From GWE2-42-39 sp942493345 (GTDB lineage Bacteria > Bacteroidota > Bacteroidia > Bacteroidales > Prolixibacteraceae), in NCBI GenBank assembly GCA_942493345.1, contig OW818695.1, positions 3,720,001 through 3,784,000 of the forward strand: a DNA stretch of 64,000 nucleotides, given 5' to 3'. Positions within the stretch are counted from its first letter, which is position 1; the number at the start of each line of letters is the position of its first letter. This document shows positions 15,728 through 24,437 of the stretch, piece after piece. Made by a program: the position numbers and the translations under genes. Under the pieces are notes generated by a model. It was not told the DNA's origin. It worked only from the letters and a program-made list of their open reading frames with translations, and did no database searches.

Positions 15728-16257
15728 TGGCTTTTTTAAAAGAAGAATTCAAGCAAATAAAAGCATTCATTTTCGATGTCGACGGGGTTTTGTCGTCCGA
15801 TATTTCTCCTTTAAACGAACAGGGCGATCCAGTCAGAACGGCCAATGTGAAGGATGGATATGCTATCCGGAATGCACTGAACAACGGGTTTGAGATTGGA
15901 ATTATTACCGGAGGAAATATTGACTCGGTGAAACTTCGATATGCAAAACTGGGGGTGAAGTACATTTACATGGGAGTTTTTGATAAGATAAAAAGCCTCG
16001 GCGATTTTCTGTCGAAAACAGGATTGCACAAAGAAGATATTTTATACATGGGCGACGATATGCCCGATTTTCAAGTGATGAAAGAAATAGGGATACCTGT
16101 ATGTCCGATAGATGCTATTCCTGATATCAAGGAAATTTCGAAATACATTTCCGATAAAAAAGGTGGCGAAGGTTGCGTGCGCGATGTGATTGAACAGGTG
16201 ATGCGCGCACAGGGAACATGGCTGAATGAGGATTCATTTTATTGGAAATCGACATGA
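15727..16257 (+). CDS. kdsC: 3-deoxy-D-manno-octulosonate 8-phosphate phosphatase, KdsC-type
   Basis: 176-residue HAD phosphatase without a cap domain. The nucleophile motif is IFDVDGVLSSD at about 15-25, motif II is IGIITGG near 59, and the last Asp motif is YMGDDMPDFQVM near 101. The size and DGVLxxD...GDDxxD pattern fit KdsC, which makes free Kdo for lipopolysaccharide. Overlap by one base with the upstream DUF2520 gene and by four bases (ATGA) with maf shows translational coupling. Confidence 0.88.
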   Translation: MAFLKEEFKQIKAFIFDVDGVLSSDISPLNEQGDPVRTANVKDGYAIRNALNNGFEIGIITGGNIDSVKLRYAKLGVKYIYMGVFDKIKSLGDFLSKTGLHKEDILYMGDDMPDFQVMKEIGIPVCPIDAIPDIKEISKYISDKKGGEGCVRDVIEQVMRAQGTWLNEDSFYWKST

Positions 16258-16838
16258 TGCCGTTTACAAATCTTGGGAAGTACAAAATTATTCTGGCCTC
16301 AAAATCTCCACGAAGGCAGCAACTCCTGTCCGATTTAGGATTGACCTTTGAAACGATGACAACGGATACCGATGAGTCGTTTCCTGAGGATATGCCAGTA
16401 GCTGATGTAGCTGCTTTTCTGGCCGAAAAAAAGGCAGAGGCTTTTTTAGCAAAAATCGATGAAAACCAGTTGGTAATTACTGCCGATACCATTGTCGCTT
16501 TGGGTGATGAGGTGCTGAATAAACCTGGTGACGCTGCTCATGCTCGTGAAATGTTGAAATCCCTTTCAGGAAAAAAACACGAAGTGATAACCGGGGTCTG
16601 CTTATTTTCGAAAACGAAAAAGGTGGTTTTTAGCGCTCAAACCAGTGTGTGGTTTAAAGAACTGAACGATGAGGAAATCAATTTTTATATCGAAAATTAT
16701 AAGCCGTTTGATAAAGCGGGTGCATACGGTATTCAGGAATGGATTGGTTATGTGGGAATTTACCGCATTGACGGGTCGTATTTCAATGTGATGGGGTTGC
16801 CGGTGCAACAGTTGTACACTCATTTAGCAACATTTTAA
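16254..16838 (+). CDS. maf: Maf-like nucleoside triphosphate pyrophosphatase
   Basis: 194 residues. Maf proteins hydrolyse nucleoside triphosphates, often dTTP/UTP or modified nucleotides, in house-cleaning and cell-division roles. Motifs: IILASKSPRRQQLLSDLGL near the start, DTDESFP, VITADTIVALGDEVLNKP near 75, and KAGAYGIQEWIGYVGIYRIDGSYFNVMGLPV near the end. The first ATG at 16254 shares an ATGA with the kdsC stop; a TTG at 16242 is less likely. Confidence 0.93.
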   Translation: MMPFTNLGKYKIILASKSPRRQQLLSDLGLTFETMTTDTDESFPEDMPVADVAAFLAEKKAEAFLAKIDENQLVITADTIVALGDEVLNKPGDAAHAREMLKSLSGKKHEVITGVCLFSKTKKVVFSAQTSVWFKELNDEEINFYIENYKPFDKAGAYGIQEWIGYVGIYRIDGSYFNVMGLPVQQLYTHLATF

Positions 16839-16849
16839 AGCGGGACAGG

Positions 16850-18136
16850 ATGCGAATTTCAAAAAGTGTGTTTGTTGTGTTGTTGCTGTTGGTCTCTTTT
16901 CAAAACCTGTCTGCCCGCGAAAAGGATACCATTCCTTCCATTTTTAACGATAATTTACTCTTTACGGAGGTCAACCCGGTACACCCTTTTGGAATTTTCA
17001 CCCTCGATCATCCTTTTTATATTGGCACTTTCAATAAAAAAAGCAGCAAGTTCTCGGTGGGGTATTCCATGGGCAACAACTGGCATCCGCAATCAACCAT
17101 TTATTATCCGCAATACTTAACTCCGAGGCAAAGGATCGAGGTAAACAGCCTGTATATGACCCAGCGGCCGTATTATTTTTTTCTGAACCAGATTCCAGTT
17201 GAGCGCAAAACATTTTCGTCGGACGGGGTGCTGCAAAACCTGAGTTTTACGTATTTGTGGGAATTGGGCAAAAAGGGCTCGTTTATTTTTAAACTGAACA
17301 CGCATTTGTTATCCGAAGGAACAGCCTTTATTCATCATCTTGCCAGCGATGATTTTATTGAATGGTTTCACGACCGGATAAACCTGCACGACAATTTTGG
17401 TCGTTACCAGTATATTTTTAACAAAGCGCACATTGCATTTAAAGATGAAAACAACGAATCGATCCGGATTGATGAAGGAGAGTCATTTCTGGGAACTTTC
17501 GACCTTCATTATTATCGTCCGTTATGGCGGAAAGTGAACCGAGCATCGTACCATACGTTTCAGCTTGGCGTCCATGCCGCTTTACCCCTGAATAAATATT
17601 ACCCGAAAATTGCGGGGGGTGTTTCCGGAGCTTTCTTGTACCGAAAAAGAATAACACCGCATTTTTATACCGACTTGGGTTTTGATTTCCAGATTACCCA
17701 TCATTCGCTGATTAGCCTGAAAGAAACAGCAAATATAATCGACCATGATTTCAGAAGCTCAGCTAAATCGTATTTGGCGTTTAATTTTGTGTCGAAAAAA
17801 GACCGTGTGTTTTATTTTGGGCTGATGAACAATTATCAGGATTCTTTTCTCGATGGTTATATTTTTAGTCATTCGCAGGATGAATACGACGATTTGGGAG
17901 TAGCTTTTCTTCAGCCGGGCGAAGTTTGGGAAGGCTTTGAGGTAAAAGAACAATTCAAACATGCCAAACTTACCGCCGCTTCGATGTATTTCTTCTCGAT
18001 AAAATCCTACATCTTTATGGGTTTCAAAGCGGCAAAAGGCGATTTTTCGTTCAACGTGGGCGAAGATTATTTTTCGGTAAACAATGCTCCCGATATTCAG
18101 TATGGGTTCCAGTATACACGGACGTTCGGGAAATGA
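16850..18136 (+). CDS. Predicted outer-membrane beta-barrel protein of unknown function
   Basis: 428 residues with a signal peptide (SVFVVLLLLVSFQNLSARE). The body has many alternating aromatic/polar strands, for example SSKFSVGYSMGNNWHPQSTIYYP, LQNLSFTYLWELGKKGSFIFK, HTFQLGVHAALP and FYTDLGFDFQIT, and it ends in QYGFQYTRTFGK, consistent with a barrel whose last strand is near the C-terminus. I do not recognise the family. It begins 11 bp after maf and is the last gene of the run, so it is probably co-transcribed with the envelope gene kdsC. Confidence 0.75.
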   Translation: MRISKSVFVVLLLLVSFQNLSAREKDTIPSIFNDNLLFTEVNPVHPFGIFTLDHPFYIGTFNKKSSKFSVGYSMGNNWHPQSTIYYPQYLTPRQRIEVNSLYMTQRPYYFFLNQIPVERKTFSSDGVLQNLSFTYLWELGKKGSFIFKLNTHLLSEGTAFIHHLASDDFIEWFHDRINLHDNFGRYQYIFNKAHIAFKDENNESIRIDEGESFLGTFDLHYYRPLWRKVNRASYHTFQLGVHAALPLNKYYPKIAGGVSGAFLYRKRITPHFYTDLGFDFQITHHSLISLKETANIIDHDFRSSAKSYLAFNFVSKKDRVFYFGLMNNYQDSFLDGYIFSHSQDEYDDLGVAFLQPGEVWEGFEVKEQFKHAKLTAASMYFFSIKSYIFMGFKAAKGDFSFNVGEDYFSVNNAPDIQYGFQYTRTFGK

Positions 18137-18292
18137 ATGAATGATGTTGGCTGTTTCTAAAAGTAATTCTTTGTCCATCTTTGATGATGGTAATTTATCA
18201 GGTGTCTGATTTGGAAAATGGTATAATACACGTTTGGAAAACGGCGTATTCTCGCAAAAATAATTTTGGTAAAATAAAATCCGTGCAGATAT

Positions 18293-19711
18293 TTATTGCA
18301 ATCCTGTTTGGTATTGTCCAATCAGCGATTTGATCAATTCCATTTTCTGGGCTTCGGGATAATAATCAAACAAATTACCATGGCTGCTGAAATCGATCTT
18401 CAACGCCTTTTCAAAGCGGATAGCCGCTTCAGCATCATTATTGTTTTCCAGCAAATAGGCCGTCAACCGGTAATTGATTGGGGCGCTCGATTCACTCACT
18501 TTTCCTGCTTTTTTCAGAATATTGATAGCGCGGGTGGTGTCGCCTTTTTTATGCAGAAATTCTGAATAGGCAATCCAGTATTCGGTATTTTCAGGAGCCA
18601 GTTTTGTCGCTTTCTGAAACGATGAAACAGCTTCTTTGTTGAGTTCTAACTCACCGCAAACCCGGGCGTAACTGATCCAGAATTCTTCGTTTTCTTTGTC
18701 GAGCTGGGTAGCTTTCTTTAGATAACCGAGACTTTTCTCCATATTGTTTTCACGCCACATGACCAATCCCATACCATTCCACGCTCCTGCATTTACTTCG
18801 CTTATTTCAATGGCTTTCTGATAATTTTCAAAAGCCTGTTCGTTGTTGTCCATATTCAGGTAACAATCGGCCAGATAGCAAAACGAGTCGTCGTTTTCAG
18901 GGTCGCGTTCAATATATTCCTTGTAACACGGAATGGCTTCCTCGTACTGTTCGTTGTTCGAATAGGTATTTGCTTTGTTGAAATAGGCTTGAAGGAAATT
19001 TTCGTTCAGCGCGATGGCAAAGTCGTAAGCTTTTACTGCATCTTCGTAACGGTTGCAGCGGTTATAAGTGATTCCAAGATTGTACCAAACCGAACTGTTG
19101 AACGGATCAATATCCAGGTATTTATTGTAATATTCAATGCTTTTGTCGAGTTGTCCGTTGCGTTCGTAGAAATAGCCCAATTCATACAAAACCATTTCGT
19201 TTTTCGGATTGGCCCGATGAGCTCTTTTTAAATAGTGAAGGGCATATTTTACTTCGCCGGTTTGTCCGAAAGTAATTCCGATGCTGTAAAGTATTTCATC
19301 TGGGTCATCGGTGTCGCAGTCAATTGCTTTTTCATATGCTTTAACGGCGTTTTTAATGTCGCCGACCAGGTTCAGTGCCGAACCTTTTACAAGATACAAA
19401 TCAGCATTGCTAGTCTCTATTTGTTCGAGAAACTTTACCAGCTTCAAACATTTTTCTGATTTTCCTTCGTATGCAAATATTTGGGCTTTCTTCAGTAACA
19501 GAGCAGTTGACGAAGGGTGCATGTGAAGTCCGGTGACTATTGCTTTTTTTGCCAGTTTAAGTCGTCCTTCGTCCATGAAGTGGTCGGCTATACCTTCAAA
19601 TTCAAACACATCGAAATAGGAGACACACTTATGCCGGATCATCTTTTTGAAACGTTTTACCGCTTCAATAATTTCATCGTCTTCGTAAAAATCCCTGCTA
19701 TCCTCTTCCAT
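18293..19711 (-). CDS. Tetratricopeptide-repeat protein
   Basis: 472 residues made almost wholly of TPR units (about eleven), with clear examples such as AVKAYEKAIDCDTDDPDEILYS, SIEYYNKYLDIDPFNSSVWYNLG, AIPCYKEYIERDPENDDSFCYLA and AVSSFQKATKLAPENTEYWIAYS. There is no signal peptide or membrane helix, so it should be cytoplasmic and act in protein-protein binding. The acidic N-terminus MEEDSRDFYEDDE is typical of Bacteroidota TPR proteins conserved in this form. Partner unknown. It is separated by 47 bp from the DUF4301 gene upstream on the same strand and may share its transcript. Confidence 0.88.
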   Translation of the reverse strand: MEEDSRDFYEDDEIIEAVKRFKKMIRHKCVSYFDVFEFEGIADHFMDEGRLKLAKKAIVTGLHMHPSSTALLLKKAQIFAYEGKSEKCLKLVKFLEQIETSNADLYLVKGSALNLVGDIKNAVKAYEKAIDCDTDDPDEILYSIGITFGQTGEVKYALHYLKRAHRANPKNEMVLYELGYFYERNGQLDKSIEYYNKYLDIDPFNSSVWYNLGITYNRCNRYEDAVKAYDFAIALNENFLQAYFNKANTYSNNEQYEEAIPCYKEYIERDPENDDSFCYLADCYLNMDNNEQAFENYQKAIEISEVNAGAWNGMGLVMWRENNMEKSLGYLKKATQLDKENEEFWISYARVCGELELNKEAVSSFQKATKLAPENTEYWIAYSEFLHKKGDTTRAINILKKAGKVSESSAPINYRLTAYLLENNNDAEAAIRFEKALKIDFSSHGNLFDYYPEAQKMELIKSLIGQYQTGLQ

Positions 19712-19758
19712 TTTGTGCGATTGAAGTTTGCAAAAATAGAAATACTTTTTAAATAAAC

Positions 19759-21291
19759 TCAGTCCGGCTGGTGTTCTTTTCGTAAAAGATCACATACCGT
19801 TTTTACTGGGGTGAAAGTCTCGACCGGAACTTCCACAAAAAGGGTATTCCAGTCGGCCATGGCGCCATTCCACAGGCCTGGCAGTTCCTGTGCTTTCAGT
19901 TCTTTTCCGTCTTTCGATTTCACGGAAATGAAACCTGTTTCAGGATCACGAAACTGCAATAAATCGTATTTTTCCCCTTTGTAATTTCGTACTGCACAAA
20001 CCAGATTGACCGGGTTGAAATGGGTTGCACTTTTCGCGATTGATTGCTGCGTTTCGTCAGCCGGATCAATTTGCGAGCTTTCGGCTATTTGCAGCGAAAC
20101 TGAACCATCGTTATTGACCGCCCAAAAGGGGCCACCACCTTGTTCATCTTGGTTTTTTACCATTCCGCAAACGCGCAGCGGGCGATTGTATTTCGTTTTC
20201 AGGTAATGGTATAATTCTTCTTTTTCAGAATAATATTGGTTTTGCGGAGGTTTTACGTTCAAAACATTTTCCAGAAAATTAGATGCTTCGGCAAAAAATG
20301 CACTATTCAGGGCATAATAATGTTGTGTATCCAATTTCTGCTGGTAGTAGAATATTTTTTTCTGGAGGTTGATAAGCAATCCGGCCAACGCTTTTTTATA
20401 ATTAATAGTTGTTTTTTTTAGACGGTCGGGAACCACGTTGTCGATATTTTTAATGAAAATCAAGTCGGCCTCCAGATCGTTCAGGTTTTCGAGCAGGGCG
20501 CCGTGCCCGGCAGGACGGAACAAAAGACTACCGTCGGCTTCGCGGAACGGTTCATTCTCGTGGTTCACTGCAATTGTATCGGTCGATGGTTTTTGCTGCG
20601 AAAAACTGATGTCAAAAATAAGGTTGTATTTTTTCTCATATTTTTTACTGGTCTCGTTGGCAAGAGCTTCAAATCCTTGCTGGTGTTCCGGCGAAACCGT
20701 AAAATGTATTTTTACCCGTCCTTCCCTATCTTTTGCATAGCTGATGCCTTCCATCAGATGTTCTTCCATTGGGCTGCGTGTCTCTTCTACATAGGAATGA
20801 AAACGAAGCAACCCTTTGGGCAGATTCCCATAATTCAATCCTTTTTCAGTTAAAATCAATTCGAGAATTTCCAATAGGCTGCATTCATCCATTTTCTTTC
20901 CTGAAATTTTTTCAAGTTCAGGATAAAAAGCGAATCTTTTTAGCTGTTTGAAGAAATTAGCAATTTCCGGCGATTGCATCACTTCTCTTTCTTGCGTTCC
21001 GGTTTTTAGCTTTTCTTTTGCACTGAAAAGTACTTTAAACATGCGACTGGCCGCCCCTGAAGCGGGTATAAATTTCATGGGAATCATCCCGTTTGCAATA
21101 TGTTCGTCGAATGTCTGTATATATTCTTTCAGTTCGGTCTCCTGAAGCCGGATCAGCCCGTTCCCAATCATTGCTGCCGAAATTATTTCCAGATACGGAA
21201 ATCCTTCAATAAAATTTCTGATTTGCTGTTCAACGGTTTTTATGTCGCTTCCCCGTTGTTCAATTTGCAGCTTATCTTTGGGCGTTAGCAT
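19759..21291 (-). CDS. DUF4301 family protein
   Basis: 510 residues from the ATG at 21291 (MLTPKDKLQIEQRG), the usual N-terminus of this family; the upstream in-frame leader of 34 codons is not conserved-looking. Recognisable stretches are FPYLEIISAAMIGNGLI, FIPASGAASRMFKVLF, HFTVSPEHQQGFEALANE, RPAGHGALLENLNDL and LIFIKNIDNVVPD. The GHGALLENLN and IKNIDNV segments resemble UDP-sugar pyrophosphorylases, so a nucleotidyltransferase-like fold is an attractive inference, but the family has no established function. Divergent from the radical SAM gene. Confidence 0.82.
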   Translation of the reverse strand: MLTPKDKLQIEQRGSDIKTVEQQIRNFIEGFPYLEIISAAMIGNGLIRLQETELKEYIQTFDEHIANGMIPMKFIPASGAASRMFKVLFSAKEKLKTGTQEREVMQSPEIANFFKQLKRFAFYPELEKISGKKMDECSLLEILELILTEKGLNYGNLPKGLLRFHSYVEETRSPMEEHLMEGISYAKDREGRVKIHFTVSPEHQQGFEALANETSKKYEKKYNLIFDISFSQQKPSTDTIAVNHENEPFREADGSLLFRPAGHGALLENLNDLEADLIFIKNIDNVVPDRLKKTTINYKKALAGLLINLQKKIFYYQQKLDTQHYYALNSAFFAEASNFLENVLNVKPPQNQYYSEKEELYHYLKTKYNRPLRVCGMVKNQDEQGGGPFWAVNNDGSVSLQIAESSQIDPADETQQSIAKSATHFNPVNLVCAVRNYKGEKYDLLQFRDPETGFISVKSKDGKELKAQELPGLWNGAMADWNTLFVEVPVETFTPVKTVCDLLRKEHQPD

Positions 21292-21417
21292 AGGTTTTTC
21301 TTTTTCTGAATCGTTTAAAGGTATAGAAACAACATGTAGAAAGTGTTGCTTGTTAATTCTTGTTTTCAACGAGTTTTCAACAATTTCGCACAAATAGGGC
21401 GGATTCGGCTTTTCGGT

Positions 21418-21425
21418 TATCTTTG
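21418..21425 (+). promoter_or_regulatory. Candidate -7 box of the yhcC-like gene
   Basis: TATCTTTG matches TAnnTTTG, 21 bases before the ATG at 21447; no -33 TTTG at the right distance. Confidence 0.35.
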
Positions 21426-21446
21426 CAACTGTTTCAAATTAAACGG

Positions 21447-22385
21447 ATGGATTACCCTTGGGGACACGATAAACGTTACAACGATTTTTCGACTTACTTC
21501 CGGAGAAAATTCAACGAACGGGTACAAAAAGTATCGGTCGATGCCGGTTTTACATGTCCGAACCGCGACGACACCAAAGGCACCGGAGGGTGTAGCTATT
21601 GCAACAACAAAACGTTTAAACCCAGTTATTGCAACCTTAAAAAAACGGTGACCGAACAGGTTCGGCAGGGGATTGATTTTTTTGCCCGGAAATATCATTC
21701 CATGCAGTTCTTGGCATATTTTCAGGCCTATTCGAATACTTATGCACCACTCGAAAACCTTCGCGTACTGTACGAAGAAGCCTTACGGCATCCGAAAATT
21801 ATCGGGTTGGTCATTGCTACCCGTCCCGATTGTTTGACGGAGGAAATACTTGATTATCTTGGTGAATTATCGTCGAAATACTATTTGATGCTGGAATTTG
21901 GCATCGAATCGCACCGGAATGAAACTTTACAGCAGATCAACCGGGGGCACAGTTTTGAGGAGTCGGTTTGGGCATTGGAGGAAACAGCACGCCGTGGAAT
22001 CCATAATTGTGTTCACCTCATACTCGGTTTGCCGGGTGAAGGTTACAGCGACTTTATCGATCAGGCAAAAAGTATTTCACAATTGCCTGTTGAAAACCTG
22101 AAGCTCCACCAGTTGCAAATTCACCGGGAAACCCGACTGTATAAGGATTATCGGCAAAATCCCGACACGTTTCATTTATTTTCGGTAGAAGAATACACCG
22201 ACCTGGTGGTTGATTACCTGGAAGTATTGAATCCGGCGATTATAGTGGAGCGATTTGTCAGCGAAGCCCCTGCCGAAATGGTGGTTGCCCCGTGCTGGGG
22301 ATTGAAAAACTTTGAGTTTGTTGCCAAAGTAGAAAAACGCCTTGCCGAACGCGACACCTGGCAGGGGAGATTGTTTGAAGGATAA
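21447..22385 (+). CDS. YhcC-like radical SAM protein (TIGR01212 family)
   Basis: 312 residues. The radical SAM cluster is in VDAGFTCPNRDDTKGTGGCSYCNN, a spaced C...CxxC arrangement typical of the YhcC/Elp3-like subgroup. Also conserved are YFQAYSNTYAP, VIATRPDCLTEEILDYL, LEFGIESHRNETLQQINRGH and HLILGLPGE. These proteins are radical enzymes of poorly known substrate, possibly acting on RNA. The ATG at 21447 (MDYPWG) is the family start; upstream in-frame codons cover the promoter region. Confidence 0.92.
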   Translation: MDYPWGHDKRYNDFSTYFRRKFNERVQKVSVDAGFTCPNRDDTKGTGGCSYCNNKTFKPSYCNLKKTVTEQVRQGIDFFARKYHSMQFLAYFQAYSNTYAPLENLRVLYEEALRHPKIIGLVIATRPDCLTEEILDYLGELSSKYYLMLEFGIESHRNETLQQINRGHSFEESVWALEETARRGIHNCVHLILGLPGEGYSDFIDQAKSISQLPVENLKLHQLQIHRETRLYKDYRQNPDTFHLFSVEEYTDLVVDYLEVLNPAIIVERFVSEAPAEMVVAPCWGLKNFEFVAKVEKRLAERDTWQGRLFEG

Positions 22386-22420
22386 AAATTCCAAGTTCCA
22401 AAATTCAAATCACAAATTGG
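22386..22420. repeat. Degenerate short tandem repeat between genes
   Basis: ATTCCAAGTTCCAAAATTCAAATC, a decayed tandem of ATTCCAA-like units with 8-9 bp spacing, begins directly after the yhcC-like stop. The same text style recurs at 50095-50120 and 57908-57946. Confidence 0.5.
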
Positions 22421-22573
22421 CCGCCTGATGAAAATGAAGGTAAAAAGACCTTATGCATATTTCTTTCGAAGTACATAAATGTATTTAAAGCTAAGTGTTA
22501 CACGTAAATGTGTTGTAAAGATTTAGTTCTTAATTGTTTGGTTACTATTTTAGCTACAAACAGACAAAAGTTT

Positions 22574-23065
22574 ATGTCACAATTTACAAAAGATGGCCGT
22601 TTGATGATTCCGATAGCCAAAAGGCGCAAGAATGTCAATAAAAATAAAGAACGCGCTGTGCGTTATGTCGTTGATAAAGCATTCTGCCCGGATGGTTGTA
22701 ATTTAATTGATCCTGAGATCGAGATCAATGGTTTTCCCGGTTTGAAGATCAGGTTTAAACGCCCCGGGACAGAGGGCGAATTTGTTATTTCGGCCATTGA
22801 AGGCGATTTTGATAAAGTGGTACTTAGCGGTGAATTGATTGTTGGCGTTAAAGATGAACTCTTTTGCCCGCATTGTGGTATTCAGTTCGAAAAATTGGTT
22901 AACTGCAAATGTAGTCCCGATGCAGAAATGGTTGCTGTGGGGCTTACTCCTAAGTTAGATTTTAATAATGCCATTACATTTTGCAATATTACGGGCTGTT
23001 CAAATGGAGCTTTTATTAAATCTGGCGATGTTATCAGGCACATCCGGTTATTTTCATTATATTAG
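22574..23065 (+). CDS. Cysteine-rich protein of unknown function
   Basis: 163 residues, no signal peptide. Five Cys groups are spaced through it: FCPDGC near 38, FCPHCGIQFEKL near 99, CKC near 111, and FCNITGC near 141, suggesting two zinc-ribbon-like or metal-binding knuckles. Other features are the basic start KDGRLMIPIAKRRKNVNKNK and a central GFPGLKIRFKRPGTEGEFVIS. I do not recognise the family. The ATG at 22574 is preferred; an ATG at 22508 adds a Cys-rich, unconvincing leader. Flanked by intergenic stretches on both sides. Confidence 0.65.
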   Translation: MSQFTKDGRLMIPIAKRRKNVNKNKERAVRYVVDKAFCPDGCNLIDPEIEINGFPGLKIRFKRPGTEGEFVISAIEGDFDKVVLSGELIVGVKDELFCPHCGIQFEKLVNCKCSPDAEMVAVGLTPKLDFNNAITFCNITGCSNGAFIKSGDVIRHIRLFSLY

Positions 23066-23366
23066 AAATGGGGAAAAGTGTGTAGTTAATAAGTTTTTTC
23101 AACGTATACAAATCCGCCACCAGTCAAAATTTTAAAAGAGTTAAACAAGTTTTTGGAAGATTAAAACAGAGTGACCGAATGAGGCGCTCTGCAGAAGGTA
23201 TTTATCCAAATCATTCTAAAACTTAATTTTCAGGTAGCCTGCTATATGAACTTATATCCGTTTTTTATAACTTGTTGCTTTAAAATAATTTTCACTTCAA
23301 TCTCGAGGATTTATTTTAATAGAAGTTGACGTAACAGCGTTTGTTAATATTTAAGCTGAATGAATA
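23066..23366. other. Intergenic stretch, no gene seen
   Basis: 300 bp, AT-rich; no coding pattern, RNA gene or clear hairpin. Confidence 0.5.
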
Positions 23367-23789
23367 ATGGGAATAATCTTATTGAGAGATCAGTCAATAT
23401 TTCCGGAAAAAGAGGTTATAAAAAATGCATTGGGCGATAGTTATCCGGTATATGAAGAATTAATGGAAACCGTAACCGAAGTGGATTACGGATTGATTCC
23501 GCAATGGAATTACTACAAAGACGGAAAAGCGTGGTTGTGCAAAGTGGAATATAAAAAGAAAACCGTTTTTTGGCTGTCGGTCTGGGATGAATATTTCAAA
23601 ACAGCTTTTTATTTTACTGAAAAAACCGGTTTGGGACTTATGGCGCTGGATATTGACGAAAGTTTGGTGGAAAGTTTTAACAGCAATAAACACATCGGCA
23701 AGTTGATTCCTTTTGTATTCGACATGAGAAGGAAAGACCAATTGGAGGATTTGCTAACGGTAATCAAGTATAAAAAAGATCTTAAATGA
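23367..23789 (+). CDS. DUF3788 family protein
   Basis: 140 residues. The conserved block WNYYKDGKAWLCKVEYKKKT followed by FWLSVWDEYFKTAFYFTEKT is the centre of the DUF3788 family, small cytoplasmic proteins common in Bacteroidota and Firmicutes with no known activity. The rest is helical (IDESLVESFNSNKHIGK). Single gene, convergent with the DUF4268 gene. Confidence 0.85.
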   Translation: MGIILLRDQSIFPEKEVIKNALGDSYPVYEELMETVTEVDYGLIPQWNYYKDGKAWLCKVEYKKKTVFWLSVWDEYFKTAFYFTEKTGLGLMALDIDESLVESFNSNKHIGKLIPFVFDMRRKDQLEDLLTVIKYKKDLK

Positions 23790-23855
23790 TATCGTCAGGA
23801 GACAGAAATCGAAACATGAAATTTATCCAACAAATGCCCTGAACTTTTTTTGATC

Positions 23856-24317
23856 CTATATTTCTTCCTGCACAGCATCAAGTATTTCCAGGAAATTGGC
23901 CTCTAGTTTCAACATATTTTCGATGAGAAAATTAAAAATATCGGGCCATTGGCTTCGACGATGAATATCAACATGGGGCATTTTTTCGTAGATTCGGCAC
24001 ACTTCCTGTCCGCTTTCGCGAGTGATGCAGAAATTCCAGATCAGGCCATCTTTAAAACCATCTTCAAGCAGAAGTTTGTATTTTTCAAGTGTTTCATAAA
24101 TTTGTAGGCGGCGGCTTTCTGCGCTACTGTTGATTTCAATCATAACCAGCGCTTCGTGGCGATCTACTTCAAATTTCAGATTGACGTCACTTATTTTTGT
24201 GTCGTACAAAATCCATTTCTTTTTTCTGTTCCTCAATTCGGGGACAATCTCGCAGCGTTTTGCAAAAGTATCCCAAAACTGCTGCCGTATTTGTTTGGCT
24301 TCTTCTTGTGTGTACAT
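23856..24317 (-). CDS. DUF4268 family protein
   Basis: 153 residues. Matches the DUF4268 pattern: IRQQFWDTFAKRC, KKKWILYDTKISDVNLKFEV, RHEALVMIEINSS and EKYKLLLEDGFKDGLIW. In other genomes this domain is often attached to, or beside, restriction-type nuclease genes, but here it is alone and shows no catalytic motif. Function unknown. Confidence 0.85.
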   Translation of the reverse strand: MYTQEEAKQIRQQFWDTFAKRCEIVPELRNRKKKWILYDTKISDVNLKFEVDRHEALVMIEINSSAESRRLQIYETLEKYKLLLEDGFKDGLIWNFCITRESGQEVCRIYEKMPHVDIHRRSQWPDIFNFLIENMLKLEANFLEILDAVQEEI

Positions 24318-24382
24318 CTTGAAAATTGAGGTGCAAAGATAAAATTGTGGGCTTGCTTTTCAAAATATCGATTTTCCGGATA

Positions 24383-24414
24383 CAAAAAGAGGCTGCCAAA
24401 ATCGGCAGCCTCTT
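24383..24414 (-). terminator. Rho-independent terminator of the fadL-like gene
   Basis: Perfect stem AAGAGGCTGCC (24387-24397) / GGCAGCCTCTT (24404-24414) with a 6-base loop, and a U-tract on the minus transcript; 24 bp past the stop of the porin gene. Confidence 0.85.
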
Positions 24415-24437
24415 CGTAATGACGAAGTGATTTCGTC

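Noticed and set aside
23066..23366. Possible small RNA in the gap
   Set aside because: No hairpin plus T-run or promoter box could be found.
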